Source: Beduinella massiliensis (GTDB taxonomy: Bacteria > Bacillota > Clostridia > Christensenellales > Aristaeellaceae). From it: 64,000 nt of DNA. The DNA lies in the NCBI RefSeq assembly GCF_900199405.1, contig NZ_LT963430.1, positions 1,581,605-1,645,604 of the forward strand, given 5' to 3'. The notes under the pieces are model-generated. The model did not search any database, was not told the DNA's origin, and worked only from the letters and a program-made list of their open reading frames with translations. Made by a program: the position numbers and the translations under genes. Positions 1 through 7,652 of this stretch are shown in pieces; the stretch's first letter is position 1; the number at the start of each line of letters is the position of its first letter.

Positions 1-24
1 GACGTGGAGATTTTGCTGCTATGA
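1..24 (+). CDS. 3' end of an upstream gene, possibly moeA-like
   Basis: Only the last seven codons are in the window; they read DVEILLL followed by TGA. A tail of this kind (VEVLLL-like) is common in MoeA-family molybdenum insertases, and the next genes make molybdenum cofactor, so a moeA-like gene is a reasonable guess. Seven residues cannot establish it. Confidence 0.3.
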   Translation, partial: DVEILLL

Positions 25-42
25 CCGATAGGAAGGCTCGAT

Positions 43-549
43 ATGATCGAAAAGTTAACGCATTTTGACGCCAAGGGGCAGGCGGTCATGGTCGACGTGA
101 CGGAAAAGAAGGAGACCGCCCGCACTGCCGTGGCGAAAGGGCGCATCCGCATGAGCCGGGCGACGCTTACGGCGATTTTGGAAGGGACGGCCTCCAAGGG
201 CGACGTGCTGGGCGTAGCGCGGGTTGCCGGCATTATGGGCACGAAGCGTGCGAGCGAGCTGATTCCCATGTGCCATCCGCTGATGCTGGGCAAGTGCGCG
301 GTGGACTTCCGCGTGCTCGAAGACGAGTGCGCCGTAGAGGCGGTTTGCACGGCCTCGCTGGTGGGGAAGACGGGCGTAGAGATGGAGGCGCTGACCGGCG
401 TTTCGGTAGCGCTGCTCACCATTTACGACATGTGCAAGGCGATCGACAAGCGCATGGAGATTACCGGCATTCACCTGGCGAAGAAGACGGGCGGAAAGAG
501 CGGGACGTTCGTAAACGACCCGGAATTTGCAGGTGAAGGCGATGATTGA
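43..549 (+). CDS. moaC: Cyclic pyranopterin monophosphate synthase MoaC
   Basis: Catalyses the second half of the first step of molybdenum cofactor synthesis, turning the MoaA product into cyclic pyranopterin monophosphate in the cytoplasm. The 168-residue length matches the family. Visible MoaC signatures are the MCHPL block (about residues 77-81) and [14 protein letters not shown] followed by YDMCKAIDK near residues 108-135, which hold the catalytic Lys and Asp. AGGAAGG precedes the ATG at 43 with normal spacing. The 3' end overlaps moaA by 8 bp, so the two are translationally coupled and probably in one transcript with the downstream moaB gene. Confidence 0.97.
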   Translation: MIEKLTHFDAKGQAVMVDVTEKKETARTAVAKGRIRMSRATLTAILEGTASKGDVLGVARVAGIMGTKRASELIPMCHPLMLGKCAVDFRVLEDECAVEAVCTASLVGKTGVEMEALTGVSVALLTIYDMCKAIDKRMEITGIHLAKKTGGKSGTFVNDPEFAGEGDD

Positions 550-1513
550 CGCATGCGGGCGCACGATCGACTACGTGCGCATATCCATTACCGATCGATG
601 CAACCTGCGCTGTGTATACTGCATGCCGGCGGGCGGCATCGAACCCTTCCCGCATGCGGACGTGCTCACGTTTGAAGAGATCGTCCGCGTGACGCGCGCG
701 CTCGCCCGGCTGGGCGTGCGCTACGTGCGGCTGACGGGCGGGGAGCCCATGGCGAGAAAGGGCTGTCTGGAGCTGATGCGTCTCATCCGCGACATCGAGG
801 GCATCGAAGAAATTTCGATGACGACCAACGGCCTGCTGCTCGATGGCAGGGTGGAGGAAGCGCGAAAGGCGGGCCTTACGGCGCTCAACATCAGCCTGGA
901 CACGCTGGACCCGGAGGCGTACCGGCGCATCACGCGCAGGGGCGAGCTTTCGCCCGTGCTGCGGGTAATCGACGAGGCGCTCGCCAGCGGGATTCGGGTC
1001 AAGGTCAACGCCGTACCCGTTCGCGGCCTGAACGATGCGGGCCTGGTCGACCTGGCGCGCCTTGCGAAGGACCGGCCGATCGACGTGCGCTTTATCGAGC
1101 TCATGCCCGTCGGGTGCGGGGCGGACCTCGTACCCATTCCGCCGGACGAGGTGTACGCGCTGCTGAACTGCGAGCTGGGGGCGCTTCGGGACGACCCCGA
1201 GCGCCATGGGTTCGGTCCGGCGCGCTATGCGAAGCCTGCGGGCTTTCGGGGCAGCATCGGGTTCATCAGCGCGATGAGTCACGAGTTTTGCGAGTCCTGC
1301 AACCGCGTGCGGCTGACGGCGGACGGTTACCTTAAGCTTTGCCTCAACCATAAGGCCGGCATGGACGTGCGCGCATTGCTGCGGAACGGCGTGGAGGATG
1401 AGGCGCTCCGATCCGCGCTGCAGGAAGCCATAGAAAAGAAACCGCGCCGCCATGGCTTTTTAGAGGATATCTCAGACCGCGAGGTGCGCCGGATGAACGA
1501 AATCGGCGGCTGA
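542..1513 (+). CDS. moaA: GTP 3',8-cyclase MoaA (radical SAM)
   Basis: Radical SAM enzyme that converts GTP to the 3',8-cyclo intermediate used by MoaC. The N-terminal cluster motif is CNLRCVYC (CX3CX2C). The C-terminal cluster is CESC...C (CX2CX13C) near residues 254-271. The protein ends in the conserved GG (MNEIGG), which is needed for activity in known MoaA proteins. I chose the ATG at 542, with GGTGAAGG just upstream, over an in-frame TTG at 527; the ATG overlaps the moaC stop. Length (323 residues) is typical. Confidence 0.97.
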   Translation: MIDACGRTIDYVRISITDRCNLRCVYCMPAGGIEPFPHADVLTFEEIVRVTRALARLGVRYVRLTGGEPMARKGCLELMRLIRDIEGIEEISMTTNGLLLDGRVEEARKAGLTALNISLDTLDPEAYRRITRRGELSPVLRVIDEALASGIRVKVNAVPVRGLNDAGLVDLARLAKDRPIDVRFIELMPVGCGADLVPIPPDEVYALLNCELGALRDDPERHGFGPARYAKPAGFRGSIGFISAMSHEFCESCNRVRLTADGYLKLCLNHKAGMDVRALLRNGVEDEALRSALQEAIEKKPRRHGFLEDISDREVRRMNEIGG

Positions 1514-1613
1514 ACGGATGGGCGAAGGATTAAAGAGCGCTGCGTATGGGCATATTTACCTGAAAGCGGCGGCGAACGAGAGAGGGCGGCCAGGCCGCCA
1601 TGGAGGGATGCAG

Positions 1614-2114
1614 ATGTATAAAGCTGCGATTATCACCCTGTCCGACAAGGGCGCGCGCGGCGAGCGCGAGGACGTGAGCGGGCAGGTTATCCGCGAGCTA
1701 TTGACCGAGGGCGGCTATGAAATCGCCGAGCAGCTGTTGCTCAGCGACGACCGGGAGGGGCTGACGCGTGAGCTCGTTCGCATCGCCGATACCGGTGCGG
1801 CGGACCTCGTCGTGACGACGGGCGGCACGGGCTTTTCCGTGCGCGACAACGCGCCGGAGGCGACGATGGACGCCATCGAGCGCAACGCGCCCGGCATCGC
1901 CGAGGCCATGCGCATGCAGAGCCTTTCGATTACGCCGCGCGGGATGCTCTCGCGCGGGGTCAGCGGCATTCGCAAGCGCACGCTGATCGTGAACCTGCCG
2001 GGAAGCCCTAAGGCGGTTCGGGAAAACCTTTCGTTTATCCTGAGCTCGCTGGATCACGGTATCGCTATCCTGAAGGGCGACGCGGGCGAATGCGCACAGG
2101 TGCCGAACGCGTAA
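1614..2114 (+). CDS. moaB: Molybdopterin adenylyltransferase family, MoaB/Mog
   Basis: MogA/MoaB-type protein that adenylates molybdopterin before metal insertion. The family pattern TTGGTGFSVRDNAPEAT (about residues 64-80) and NLPGSPKAVREN near the C-terminus are present. An upstream in-frame start at 1518 exists, but GGAGGG at 1602-1607 is spaced correctly only for the ATG at 1614, which gives MYKAAIITLSDKG, the usual N-terminus, and 166 residues. The gene lies 100 bp after moaA in the same direction. MoaB and MogA are hard to separate by eye, so the symbol is provisional. Confidence 0.9.
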   Translation: MYKAAIITLSDKGARGEREDVSGQVIRELLTEGGYEIAEQLLLSDDREGLTRELVRIADTGAADLVVTTGGTGFSVRDNAPEATMDAIERNAPGIAEAMRMQSLSITPRGMLSRGVSGIRKRTLIVNLPGSPKAVRENLSFILSSLDHGIAILKGDAGECAQVPNA

Positions 2115-2149
2115 TGCAATTTTGAAAATTCCAAATCGAATATAGAAAC

Positions 2150-2340
2150 CTGTTTCTCCGAGCGGCTGTGGCTAAGGTGAAAGCTATGTCCTGCCGCCGA
2201 GGAGCGCGCGAAGCGCTCCACAGGGCTGCGCTGGAAACGGCGCCGCCTTCCGCGTTTGAAAAGGAGAAGGGTGCGCGCAGCGAAGGCTGTGCTTTGGCCG
2301 TGCGCGCCGGCCTCCTCTTCAATAAATATTTTGAAAAGGA
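2150..2340 (+). promoter_or_regulatory. Structured modA leader, molybdenum-cofactor riboswitch candidate
   Basis: The 235 bp between moaB and modA fold extensively. CTCC 2156-2159 pairs with GGAG 2201-2204 and GCGGC 2162-2166 with GCCGC 2193-2197, around a CTAAG...TATG pair that resembles a GNRA-tetraloop receptor. GGAG 2201-2204 can instead pair with CTCC at 2216-2219 to form a GCGA-loop hairpin. CACAG 2219-2223 pairs with CTGTG 2287-2291 and GCTGCGC with GCGCAGC inside it, enclosing a CCTTC/GAAGG hairpin. Leaders of mod and moa operons in related bacteria often carry the Moco/Tuco RNA. The family assignment is inferred from context and general resemblance. Confidence 0.55.
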
Positions 2341-2349
2341 GAACCCCCT

Positions 2350-3123
2350 ATGAAGAAGATTCTGACTCTCTGCCTGGCGCTCTGTCTGTTTGCGCTTCCG
2401 TTTACCTCCCTCGCGGAGACGGAAATCGTGGTGCTCGCTGCGGCGAGCCTCACCGACGCGATGGACGAAATCATCGAAAACTACAAGGCCGTCGCGCCCG
2501 GCGTGAAGGTGACCGCCAGCTACGATTCCTCAGGAAAGCTGCTGACTCAGATCGAGCAGGGCGCGCCCGCAGACGTATTTATCTCCGCCGCGCAAAAGCA
2601 GATGAATACCCTGGAAGAAGAGGGCATGGTGCTGGAGGGAACGCGCATCGACCTGCTGGAAAACAAGGTCGTGCTCGTCGTGCCTGCGGACAAGACAGAG
2701 CCCGATTCGTTTGAGAATATCGCTAAGGCGCCTGTCATCGCGGTGGGCGATCCCGAGGTCGTGCCGGCTGGCAGCTATGCCAAGGCGATCCTGGAGAGCC
2801 TCGGCCTGTGGGAGAGCCTGAGCGCCGAGACGGGCAAGCTGGTGCTTGCGGGCAACGTGCGCGAAGTGCTGACCTATGTGGCCACGGGCAATGCGGATGC
2901 GGGCGTGGTTTACGCGACCGACGCGATGATCGAGCCGGGCGTCACCGTCGTGGCTGAAGCGCCGGAGGGAAGCTGCGAGAAGATCGTCTATCCGGCCTGC
3001 CTGGTGAAGGATACGAAGGCGCCGGAGGCGGCGCAGGCGTTCCTCGACTACGTTTCCGGCGAGGACGGGCTCAAGGTGCTTGAAAGGTACGGCTTTTCCC
3101 GCGCAGCGGAGAAGGCCGAATAA
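2350..3123 (+). CDS. modA: Molybdate ABC transporter substrate-binding protein
   Basis: Secreted binding protein that captures molybdate for ModBC. It has a Sec signal peptide (about residues 1-22, ending SLA before ETE) and no lipobox Cys, unlike many Gram-positive binding proteins. ModA motifs are visible: AAASLTDAMDEI near the mature N-terminus, SYDSSGKLLTQIEQGAPADVFISA, and GNADAGVVYATDA toward the C-terminus. Length is 257 residues. A strong AAAAGGAG sits 6-8 bp before the ATG. It is followed after 3 bp by modB. Expression is probably controlled through the structured leader upstream. Confidence 0.96.
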   Translation: MKKILTLCLALCLFALPFTSLAETEIVVLAAASLTDAMDEIIENYKAVAPGVKVTASYDSSGKLLTQIEQGAPADVFISAAQKQMNTLEEEGMVLEGTRIDLLENKVVLVVPADKTEPDSFENIAKAPVIAVGDPEVVPAGSYAKAILESLGLWESLSAETGKLVLAGNVREVLTYVATGNADAGVVYATDAMIEPGVTVVAEAPEGSCEKIVYPACLVKDTKAPEAAQAFLDYVSGEDGLKVLERYGFSRAAEKAE

Positions 3124-3126
3124 TCC

Positions 3127-3828
3127 ATGAAGTTCGACTTTTCGACGTTTGATTTTGGCAGTGTGGATTGGAGCCCGCTGCTCATCTCCTGCAAGACGGC
3201 GGTGCTCTCGACGCTCATTACCTTTTTGTTGGGGGTATGGGCGGCGTGGTGGCTGTGCGGGGCGTCCAGACGGGTGAACGGCATCATGGACAGCGTATTT
3301 ACGCTGCCCATGGTGCTGCCCCCGACGGTCGTAGGCCTGGTGCTGCTGCTCATCTTTGGAAAGAACAGCGCCTTTGGGCGCTTTCTTGCGGCCATCGGCA
3401 CCCAGGTGGTCTTTTCCTGGTCGGCGACGGTCATCGCGGCGGTGGTGGTGACGTTCCCGCTGATGTACCGCACCGCGCGCGGCGCGTTTGAACAGGTGGA
3501 TCCAGACGTCGTGAATGCCGCGCGCACCCTCGGCATGCCGGAGGCGAAGGTCTTCTGGCGCGTGGCCATGCCGCAGGCCTGGCCGGGCGTGGCGGCGGGC
3601 GCGGTGCTCTCCTTTGCGCGCGCGCTGGGCGAGTTTGGGGCGACGCTGATGCTGGCAGGCAATATCGCCGGACGGACGCAGACGATTCCCATCGCCATCT
3701 ACTTTGCGGTGCAGGGCGGCAAAAATGAGCTTGCGCTGCTGTGGATGGGGGTAATCATGGCGCTCTCCTTTGCGGTCATCATGGTGATGAACGCGCTGAC
3801 GGGCGGCAAGGGGGGCGGCAGGGCATGA
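3127..3828 (+). CDS. modB: Molybdate ABC transporter permease
   Basis: Integral membrane subunit of the molybdate importer, with about five hydrophobic segments in 233 residues. The cytoplasmic EAA-type coupling loop that contacts ModC is seen as NAARTLGMPEAKVFWRVAMP followed by ALGEFGATLMLAGN, the standard ModB/CysT pattern. It starts 3 bp after modA, and its stop overlaps the modC start as ATGA, so all three subunits are coupled. Confidence 0.96.
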   Translation: MKFDFSTFDFGSVDWSPLLISCKTAVLSTLITFLLGVWAAWWLCGASRRVNGIMDSVFTLPMVLPPTVVGLVLLLIFGKNSAFGRFLAAIGTQVVFSWSATVIAAVVVTFPLMYRTARGAFEQVDPDVVNAARTLGMPEAKVFWRVAMPQAWPGVAAGAVLSFARALGEFGATLMLAGNIAGRTQTIPIAIYFAVQGGKNELALLWMGVIMALSFAVIMVMNALTGGKGGGRA

Positions 3829-4871
3829 GCAAACTGCATGTGGACATCACACGCCGCCTGCCTGGCTTTGAACTGGGCGTTTGCTTCGATGCGGACGAAA
3901 ACTGCCTGGCGCTGCTGGGGGCTTCCGGCAGCGGCAAGAGCATGACTTTGCGCTGCATCGCAGGTATCGAGCGGCCGGACGAGGGCGTCATCACGCTGAA
4001 CGGAAAGACGCTTTTTGACTCAAGCCGCCGCATAAGCCTGCCGCCGCAAAAGCGCAACGTCGGATACCTGTTTCAGCATTATGCGCTCTTTTCGCACATG
4101 ACGGTGGAGGAAAACGTCGCCGCGGGCCTGGGGCATATGGAGAAGGCGAGAAAGGGACGCATCGTAGAGGAACAGCTGCACGTCTTTCAGCTCGAGGAGC
4201 TTCGCGGGCGCTATCCGCGCGAGCTTTCCGGCGGACAGCAGCAGCGTGTCGCGCTTGCGCGCGTGCTGGCGTACATGCCGGACGTGCTGATGCTGGACGA
4301 GCCGTTTTCGGCGCTCGACAGCTACCTGCGCTGGCAGCTCGAACCGCAGATGCTCGACATCCTGTCGCGCTATCACGGCGTGCCGCTTTACGTCTCGCAC
4401 AATCGGGATGAGGCCTACCGCCTGTGCCAGCGCATTGCGGTGGTGGACAGGGGCCATATCGTGGCCCTCGCGGGCAAGAAGGAACTCTTTGAAAACCCGG
4501 GGACGCAGGCGGCTGCCGTGCTGACGGGCTGCAAGAACGTTTCGCCCGCGAAGAAGACGGGCGAACATACGCTGTACGCCGCGCAGTGGGGGATGACCCT
4601 GACCTGCGCGCAGCGCGTGCCGGAGGGAACCTGCGCCGTGGGCGTGCGCGCGCACGACCTGTACCCGGCGGAGGCTGACGGCGTGAACGTGCTTGCCACA
4701 GCGGATGCGAGGATCAGCGAAGCGCCGTTTTCCGTAGCGGTGATGCTGAGGACGCAGGGTAAACCCTTCCGCTGGGAAATCGACCGTTCTGTCTGGGCGG
4801 GATTTTCAAGGGCGGGACTGCCTGAGCATGTCTCCATCGATCCGGAAAAGATCCTCTGTCTCAAAGCGTGA
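3825..4871 (+). CDS. modC: Molybdate ABC transporter ATP-binding protein
   Basis: ATPase of the molybdate importer. It shows Walker A GASGSGKS (residues 32-39), the signature LSGGQQQRVALARVL and Walker B MLDEPFSALD. The C-terminal third is a TOBE-like segment of the kind that binds oxyanion in other ModC proteins. I took the ATG at 3825, overlapping the modB stop, rather than an in-frame start at 3741 that lies inside modB. Length is 348 residues. It is the last gene of the molybdenum group and is followed by a long hairpin. Confidence 0.96.
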   Translation: MSKLHVDITRRLPGFELGVCFDADENCLALLGASGSGKSMTLRCIAGIERPDEGVITLNGKTLFDSSRRISLPPQKRNVGYLFQHYALFSHMTVEENVAAGLGHMEKARKGRIVEEQLHVFQLEELRGRYPRELSGGQQQRVALARVLAYMPDVLMLDEPFSALDSYLRWQLEPQMLDILSRYHGVPLYVSHNRDEAYRLCQRIAVVDRGHIVALAGKKELFENPGTQAAAVLTGCKNVSPAKKTGEHTLYAAQWGMTLTCAQRVPEGTCAVGVRAHDLYPAEADGVNVLATADARISEAPFSVAVMLRTQGKPFRWEIDRSVWAGFSRAGLPEHVSIDPEKILCLKA

Positions 4872-4915
4872 GGGGCGGTGAAGCCTTAGACGGAGCGATA
4901 CTTCTGAATAGCAAA

Positions 4916-4958
4916 CAAGGTGCTGCTGCAGACTTTGACAATCTGCAACAGCACCTTG
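4916..4958. repeat. Inverted repeat, dispersed hairpin family copy 1
   Basis: 17-bp arms (4916-4932 and 4942-4958) with one G-U pair and a 9-nt loop. It lies between the convergent modC and rubredoxin genes, so it could stop transcription from both sides, but no clear T-run follows. The right arm begins TCTGCAACAGC, shared with the hairpins at 54311-54347 and 61646-61692. Confidence 0.85.
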
Positions 4959-4980
4959 CTGATTTCGTATTGGGTTAAGA

Positions 4981-5139
4981 TCAGGCTTCCTCGAACTGAT
5001 CCTTGCCTACGCCGCAGAGAGGGCAGGTGAAGTCCTCGGGAACGTCCTCCCACTTCGTGCCGGGGGCGATGCCGTTGTCCGGATCTCCCGCTTCCTCGTC
5101 GTACTCGTAACCGCAGACCGCGCAGACGTATTTCGCCAT
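4981..5139 (-). CDS. Rubredoxin
   Basis: 52-residue mononuclear iron electron carrier of the cytoplasm, typical of anaerobes (oxygen and peroxide reduction, other redox partners). Both iron-binding CxxCG knuckles are visible: CAVCGY near residue 6 and CPLCGVG near residue 39. Length and the [14 protein letters not shown] block match the family. The start is the ATG at 5139 behind AAGGAGGATT. A much longer upstream reading frame is spurious because it runs through ebfC. It is monocistronic and converges on modC. Confidence 0.97.
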   Translation of the reverse strand: MAKYVCAVCGYEYDEEAGDPDNGIAPGTKWEDVPEDFTCPLCGVGKDQFEEA

Positions 5140-5283
5140 TTTGAGAATCCTCCTTTTATCTTCATTGGACAGGAAATGTCTCCACCAGTATACGCGCTTG
5201 TGTAGGAAAATATGAGTCTTTTTTTTTAGCGGCGGATGGTGTATAATGAAACGTATGCTATGAACAAAAGGAGGATATTTCCA

Positions 5284-5625
5284 ATGGCGAAGGGCGGATT
5301 TCCCGGAATTCCCGGTGGCAATATGCAGCAGCTCATGCGGCAGGCGCAGAAAATGCAGCAGCAGATGATGCAGCTGCAGGAGGAACTGGACGCGCGCGAG
5401 TACGAGGCGAGCGCGGGCGGCGGCATGGTTCAGGTAAAGATAAACGGCAAGCGCGAGCTGCTGGAACTGACGATCAAGCCGGAGGCCGTGGACCCGGACG
5501 ACGTGGAGATGCTGCAGGACATGGTCATGGCGGCGGTCAACGAAGCGCTGCGCGCGGGCGAAGACACCCGCGAAAAGGAAATGGCCAAGGTGGGCGGAGC
5601 GTCCGGACTGGGCGGCATGTTCTGA
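5284..5625 (+). CDS. ebfC: Nucleoid-associated protein, YbaB/EbfC family
   Basis: Small DNA-binding protein of the YbaB/EbfC family (113 residues). The N-terminus is Met/Gln-rich (residues about 12-35, likely coiled helix), followed by the conserved [20 protein letters not shown] core and a Gly-rich tail [10 protein letters not shown]. It is immediately followed by recR, the classical arrangement; dnaX is not in the window. I chose the ATG at 5284 because AAAGGAGGATATT precedes it; 16 upstream in-frame codons are unlikely to be translated. A TATAAT at 5242-5247 is a likely -10 element. Confidence 0.95.
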   Translation: MAKGGFPGIPGGNMQQLMRQAQKMQQQMMQLQEELDAREYEASAGGGMVQVKINGKRELLELTIKPEAVDPDDVEMLQDMVMAAVNEALRAGEDTREKEMAKVGGASGLGGMF

Positions 5626-5626
5626 T

Positions 5627-6226
5627 ATGGCGGGGCAGATTGAACCGATCGCCCGCATGGTGAGCCAGCTGTCGCGCCTTCCCGGCATCGGCCAGAAGAG
5701 CGCCCAGCGCCTGGCTTATTACATCGTAGGCTTGCCGGAGGATCAGGTGCACGAGCTCGCCGCCGCCATCTGGCAGGGGCGCAAGGCCGTCAAATACTGC
5801 TCCATCTGCGGCAACTATACGGCGTCGGATCCCTGCGACATCTGCGCAGACGAGGCGCGGCATAACGGCATCCTTTGCGTCGTGCGCGACCCGCGCGACG
5901 TGGCGGCGATGGAACGCATGCGGGATTATCGCGGCGGCTACCACGTGCTGCACGGCACGATTTCCCCGATGGAGGGCATCGGGCCGGAGGACATTCGCAT
6001 CCGCGAGCTGCTGGAGCGCGTGGGGCGCGAGGACGTTCAGGAGGTCATCCTGGCGACCAATCCGGATATCGAGGGAGAGGCGACCGCCGCGTACATCGCG
6101 CGGCTGCTCAAACCTATGGGGATTCGCGTGACGCGCATCGCCCATGGGTTGCCTGTCGGCGGCGATCTGGAGTACACAGACGAGGTGACGCTCTCCAAGG
6201 CCATCGAGGGGCGCCGGGAAATGTAA
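5627..6226 (+). CDS. recR: Recombination mediator RecR
   Basis: Works with RecO/RecF to load RecA on gapped DNA. The 199 residues show the family layout in order: N-terminal helix-hairpin-helix ([18 protein letters not shown]), four-Cys zinc finger (CSIC...CDIC, about residues 57-72), Toprim domain beginning [10 protein letters not shown] and containing [14 protein letters not shown] and [11 protein letters not shown], and a C-terminal Walker-like strand ending [16 protein letters not shown]. It starts 1 bp after the ebfC stop, so the two are co-transcribed, and it ends at a strong terminator. Confidence 0.97.
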   Translation: MAGQIEPIARMVSQLSRLPGIGQKSAQRLAYYIVGLPEDQVHELAAAIWQGRKAVKYCSICGNYTASDPCDICADEARHNGILCVVRDPRDVAAMERMRDYRGGYHVLHGTISPMEGIGPEDIRIRELLERVGREDVQEVILATNPDIEGEATAAYIARLLKPMGIRVTRIAHGLPVGGDLEYTDEVTLSKAIEGRREM

Positions 6227-6231
6227 GCGTA

Positions 6232-6275
6232 ACCGCCGGAATTTTTCACGTGAAAGATTCCGGTGGTTTTTCTAT
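6232..6275 (+). terminator. Rho-independent terminator after recR
   Basis: An 18-bp stem (6232-6249 paired with 6250-6267, two G-U pairs, tight centre CACGTG) is followed by a T-rich stretch TTTTTCTATTTTT. It ends the ebfC-recR transcript. Confidence 0.9.
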
Positions 6276-6361
6276 TTTTCGGCCTGTCCGCATAGGGTGT
6301 ATCGTCCGGCGAAAGCAAGCGCGCCCGCCGATGGGGTGCGGCAAGGAAAGAGGATGGGACG

Positions 6362-7006
6362 ATGAAAGGAAAAAAGAACGCATGCGTTTTGGCAGCCTGC
6401 GCGGCGCTGGCCCTCTGGCTCGGAGGATGCGCGGCGGGCGAGCCGGAGACGACCGCGCCGCCCACGGAGCAGCCGGCTGCCGCCGCGAGCACCCAGGCGA
6501 CGCAGCAGGCCGTGGTGCTGCCGACTGGGGAAAAGACGCCCGCGCCTACGCAGGAGCCGCGTGCGAATCTCAGCGTTACGGTGGACGGCACGGCGCTCAA
6601 GGGCAAGGCCATGATCGAATCGGACGAGACGTTCCTGCCGCTCGTGCAGACGGCGGAAGCTTTAGGCTACAAGGCGTCCGTCTCGGAGCTGGAGGAGGAC
6701 GCCCAGCGCCGGCGCGTGCACACGTTTTCCGTGGGGGAGGACAAGTCGCAGGAGGTCGGCGTGTCCTATCTGCTCAAGGACAATACCGTATCGGACATCA
6801 GCTTTGCGCGGGACAAGATGATCGTGCCCGTGGACCGCGTGCTGCAGTTCGAGGGCGACGTCGTCTACGCTCCGGCCGATTTCTTTGAAGAGGCGATGGA
6901 GGCGGAAATCGAGACGGACGCGGAACAGAAAAAGGTGACCGTCCGCTCGGCCAAAGCGAAGCATGCTACGCCCGCGCCCGAGGAGACGGCCGCCGCCGCG
7001 CCGTGA
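6362..7006 (+). CDS. Lipoprotein with copper-amine-oxidase-N-like domain
   Basis: Secreted 214-residue protein. The signal peptide ends in lipobox LGGC (Cys about 22), followed by a long Ala/Thr/Pro/Gln-rich linker (about residues 25-68). The folded part, LSVTVDGTALKGKA...FLPLVQTAEALGYKAS...MIVPVDRV...YAPADFFEEAM, resembles the copper amine oxidase N-terminal (stalk) domain found in many Firmicutes envelope proteins. The tail is again Ala/Pro/Glu-rich. The function is unknown; a cell-wall or polymer-binding role is a guess. It converges end to end with the EamA gene. Confidence 0.75.
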   Translation: MKGKKNACVLAACAALALWLGGCAAGEPETTAPPTEQPAAAASTQATQQAVVLPTGEKTPAPTQEPRANLSVTVDGTALKGKAMIESDETFLPLVQTAEALGYKASVSELEEDAQRRRVHTFSVGEDKSQEVGVSYLLKDNTVSDISFARDKMIVPVDRVLQFEGDVVYAPADFFEEAMEAEIETDAEQKKVTVRSAKAKHATPAPEETAAAAP

Positions 7007-7444
7007 TTACAGGATGAGCACAAACGTGCCCGCCGTAATCAGCAGACCGCCGATCACGGTTTTGACGGTGACAGCTTCCTTTAGAATGAGGAAGGCGAGC
7101 ACCATGGAGATGACGACGCTGAATTTATCGATGGGGACGACCTTGGAAGCCTCCCCGAGCTGCAGCGCCTTGTAATAAAACAGCCAGGACAGGCCGGTCG
7201 CGAGGCCGGAGAGGATCAGGAAGACCCAGGAACGGGCGCTGATGTCGGCGATGCCGTGCTGAACGCCCGTCACGAAGACGATGCCCCAGGCCATGACGAG
7301 CACGACCACCGTGCGGATGGCCGTCGCGAGGTTGGAATTGATCCCCTCGATGCCGAGCTTGGCGAGGATGGACGTGGCCGCCGCGAAAAACGCGGAGAGC
7401 AGCGCGTAAAGAACCCAGATCGAGCTTCCGTCCTGTGTGCGCAT
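7007..7444 (-). CDS. Single-domain EamA/DMT-type membrane transporter
   Basis: 145 residues with about five hydrophobic helices and one EamA repeat (LYALLSAFFAAATSILAKLGIEG near the N-terminus, LGEASKVVPIDKFSVV later). Half-size EamA proteins act as dimers or pairs; the substrate cannot be told. AGGAGGAAT precedes the ATG at 7444. The leader on this strand holds two GC-rich hairpins (GGCGGC/GCCGCC at 7467-7484 and CCCCG/CGGGG-type near 7501-7524), one just before the Shine-Dalgarno and followed by GTTTT. These might modulate expression. Confidence 0.85.
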   Translation of the reverse strand: MRTQDGSSIWVLYALLSAFFAAATSILAKLGIEGINSNLATAIRTVVVLVMAWGIVFVTGVQHGIADISARSWVFLILSGLATGLSWLFYYKALQLGEASKVVPIDKFSVVISMVLAFLILKEAVTVKTVIGGLLITAGTFVLIL

Positions 7445-7579
7445 AATCAGATTCCTCCTGAAAACGGGCGGCTCGCCGGCCGCCTTTTTGGGTGACTTCG
7501 CCCCGGAGCTTTCCTGCGGGGATAAAATACCAGCACGAATAGGATACCCCTAAACGAGGTGGGTTGTAAAGGCCTTCCG

Positions 7580-7608
7580 TTGACAATTTCCCCGTAAAAC
7601 ACTACAAT
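7580..7608 (+). promoter_or_regulatory. Sigma-A promoter for the yfhO-family gene
   Basis: TTGACA (7580-7585), 17-bp spacer, TACAAT (7603-7608). The only plus-strand gene downstream starts at 7653. Confidence 0.85.
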
Positions 7609-7652
7609 GGACGAGGATTCTTTGCGATAGAACATACGAAGGAAGGCTGCGC

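Noticed and set aside
55-564. Long antisense reading frame over moaC, and many similar frames across the window
   Set aside because: High-GC DNA keeps long non-stop frames opposite real genes. These lack ribosome-binding sites and family motifs, and the sense strand has a clear gene each time.
4981-5688. 235-codon version of the rubredoxin gene
   Set aside because: The extra 183 codons cross ebfC and recR on the other strand; the real start at 5139 has a strong ribosome-binding site.
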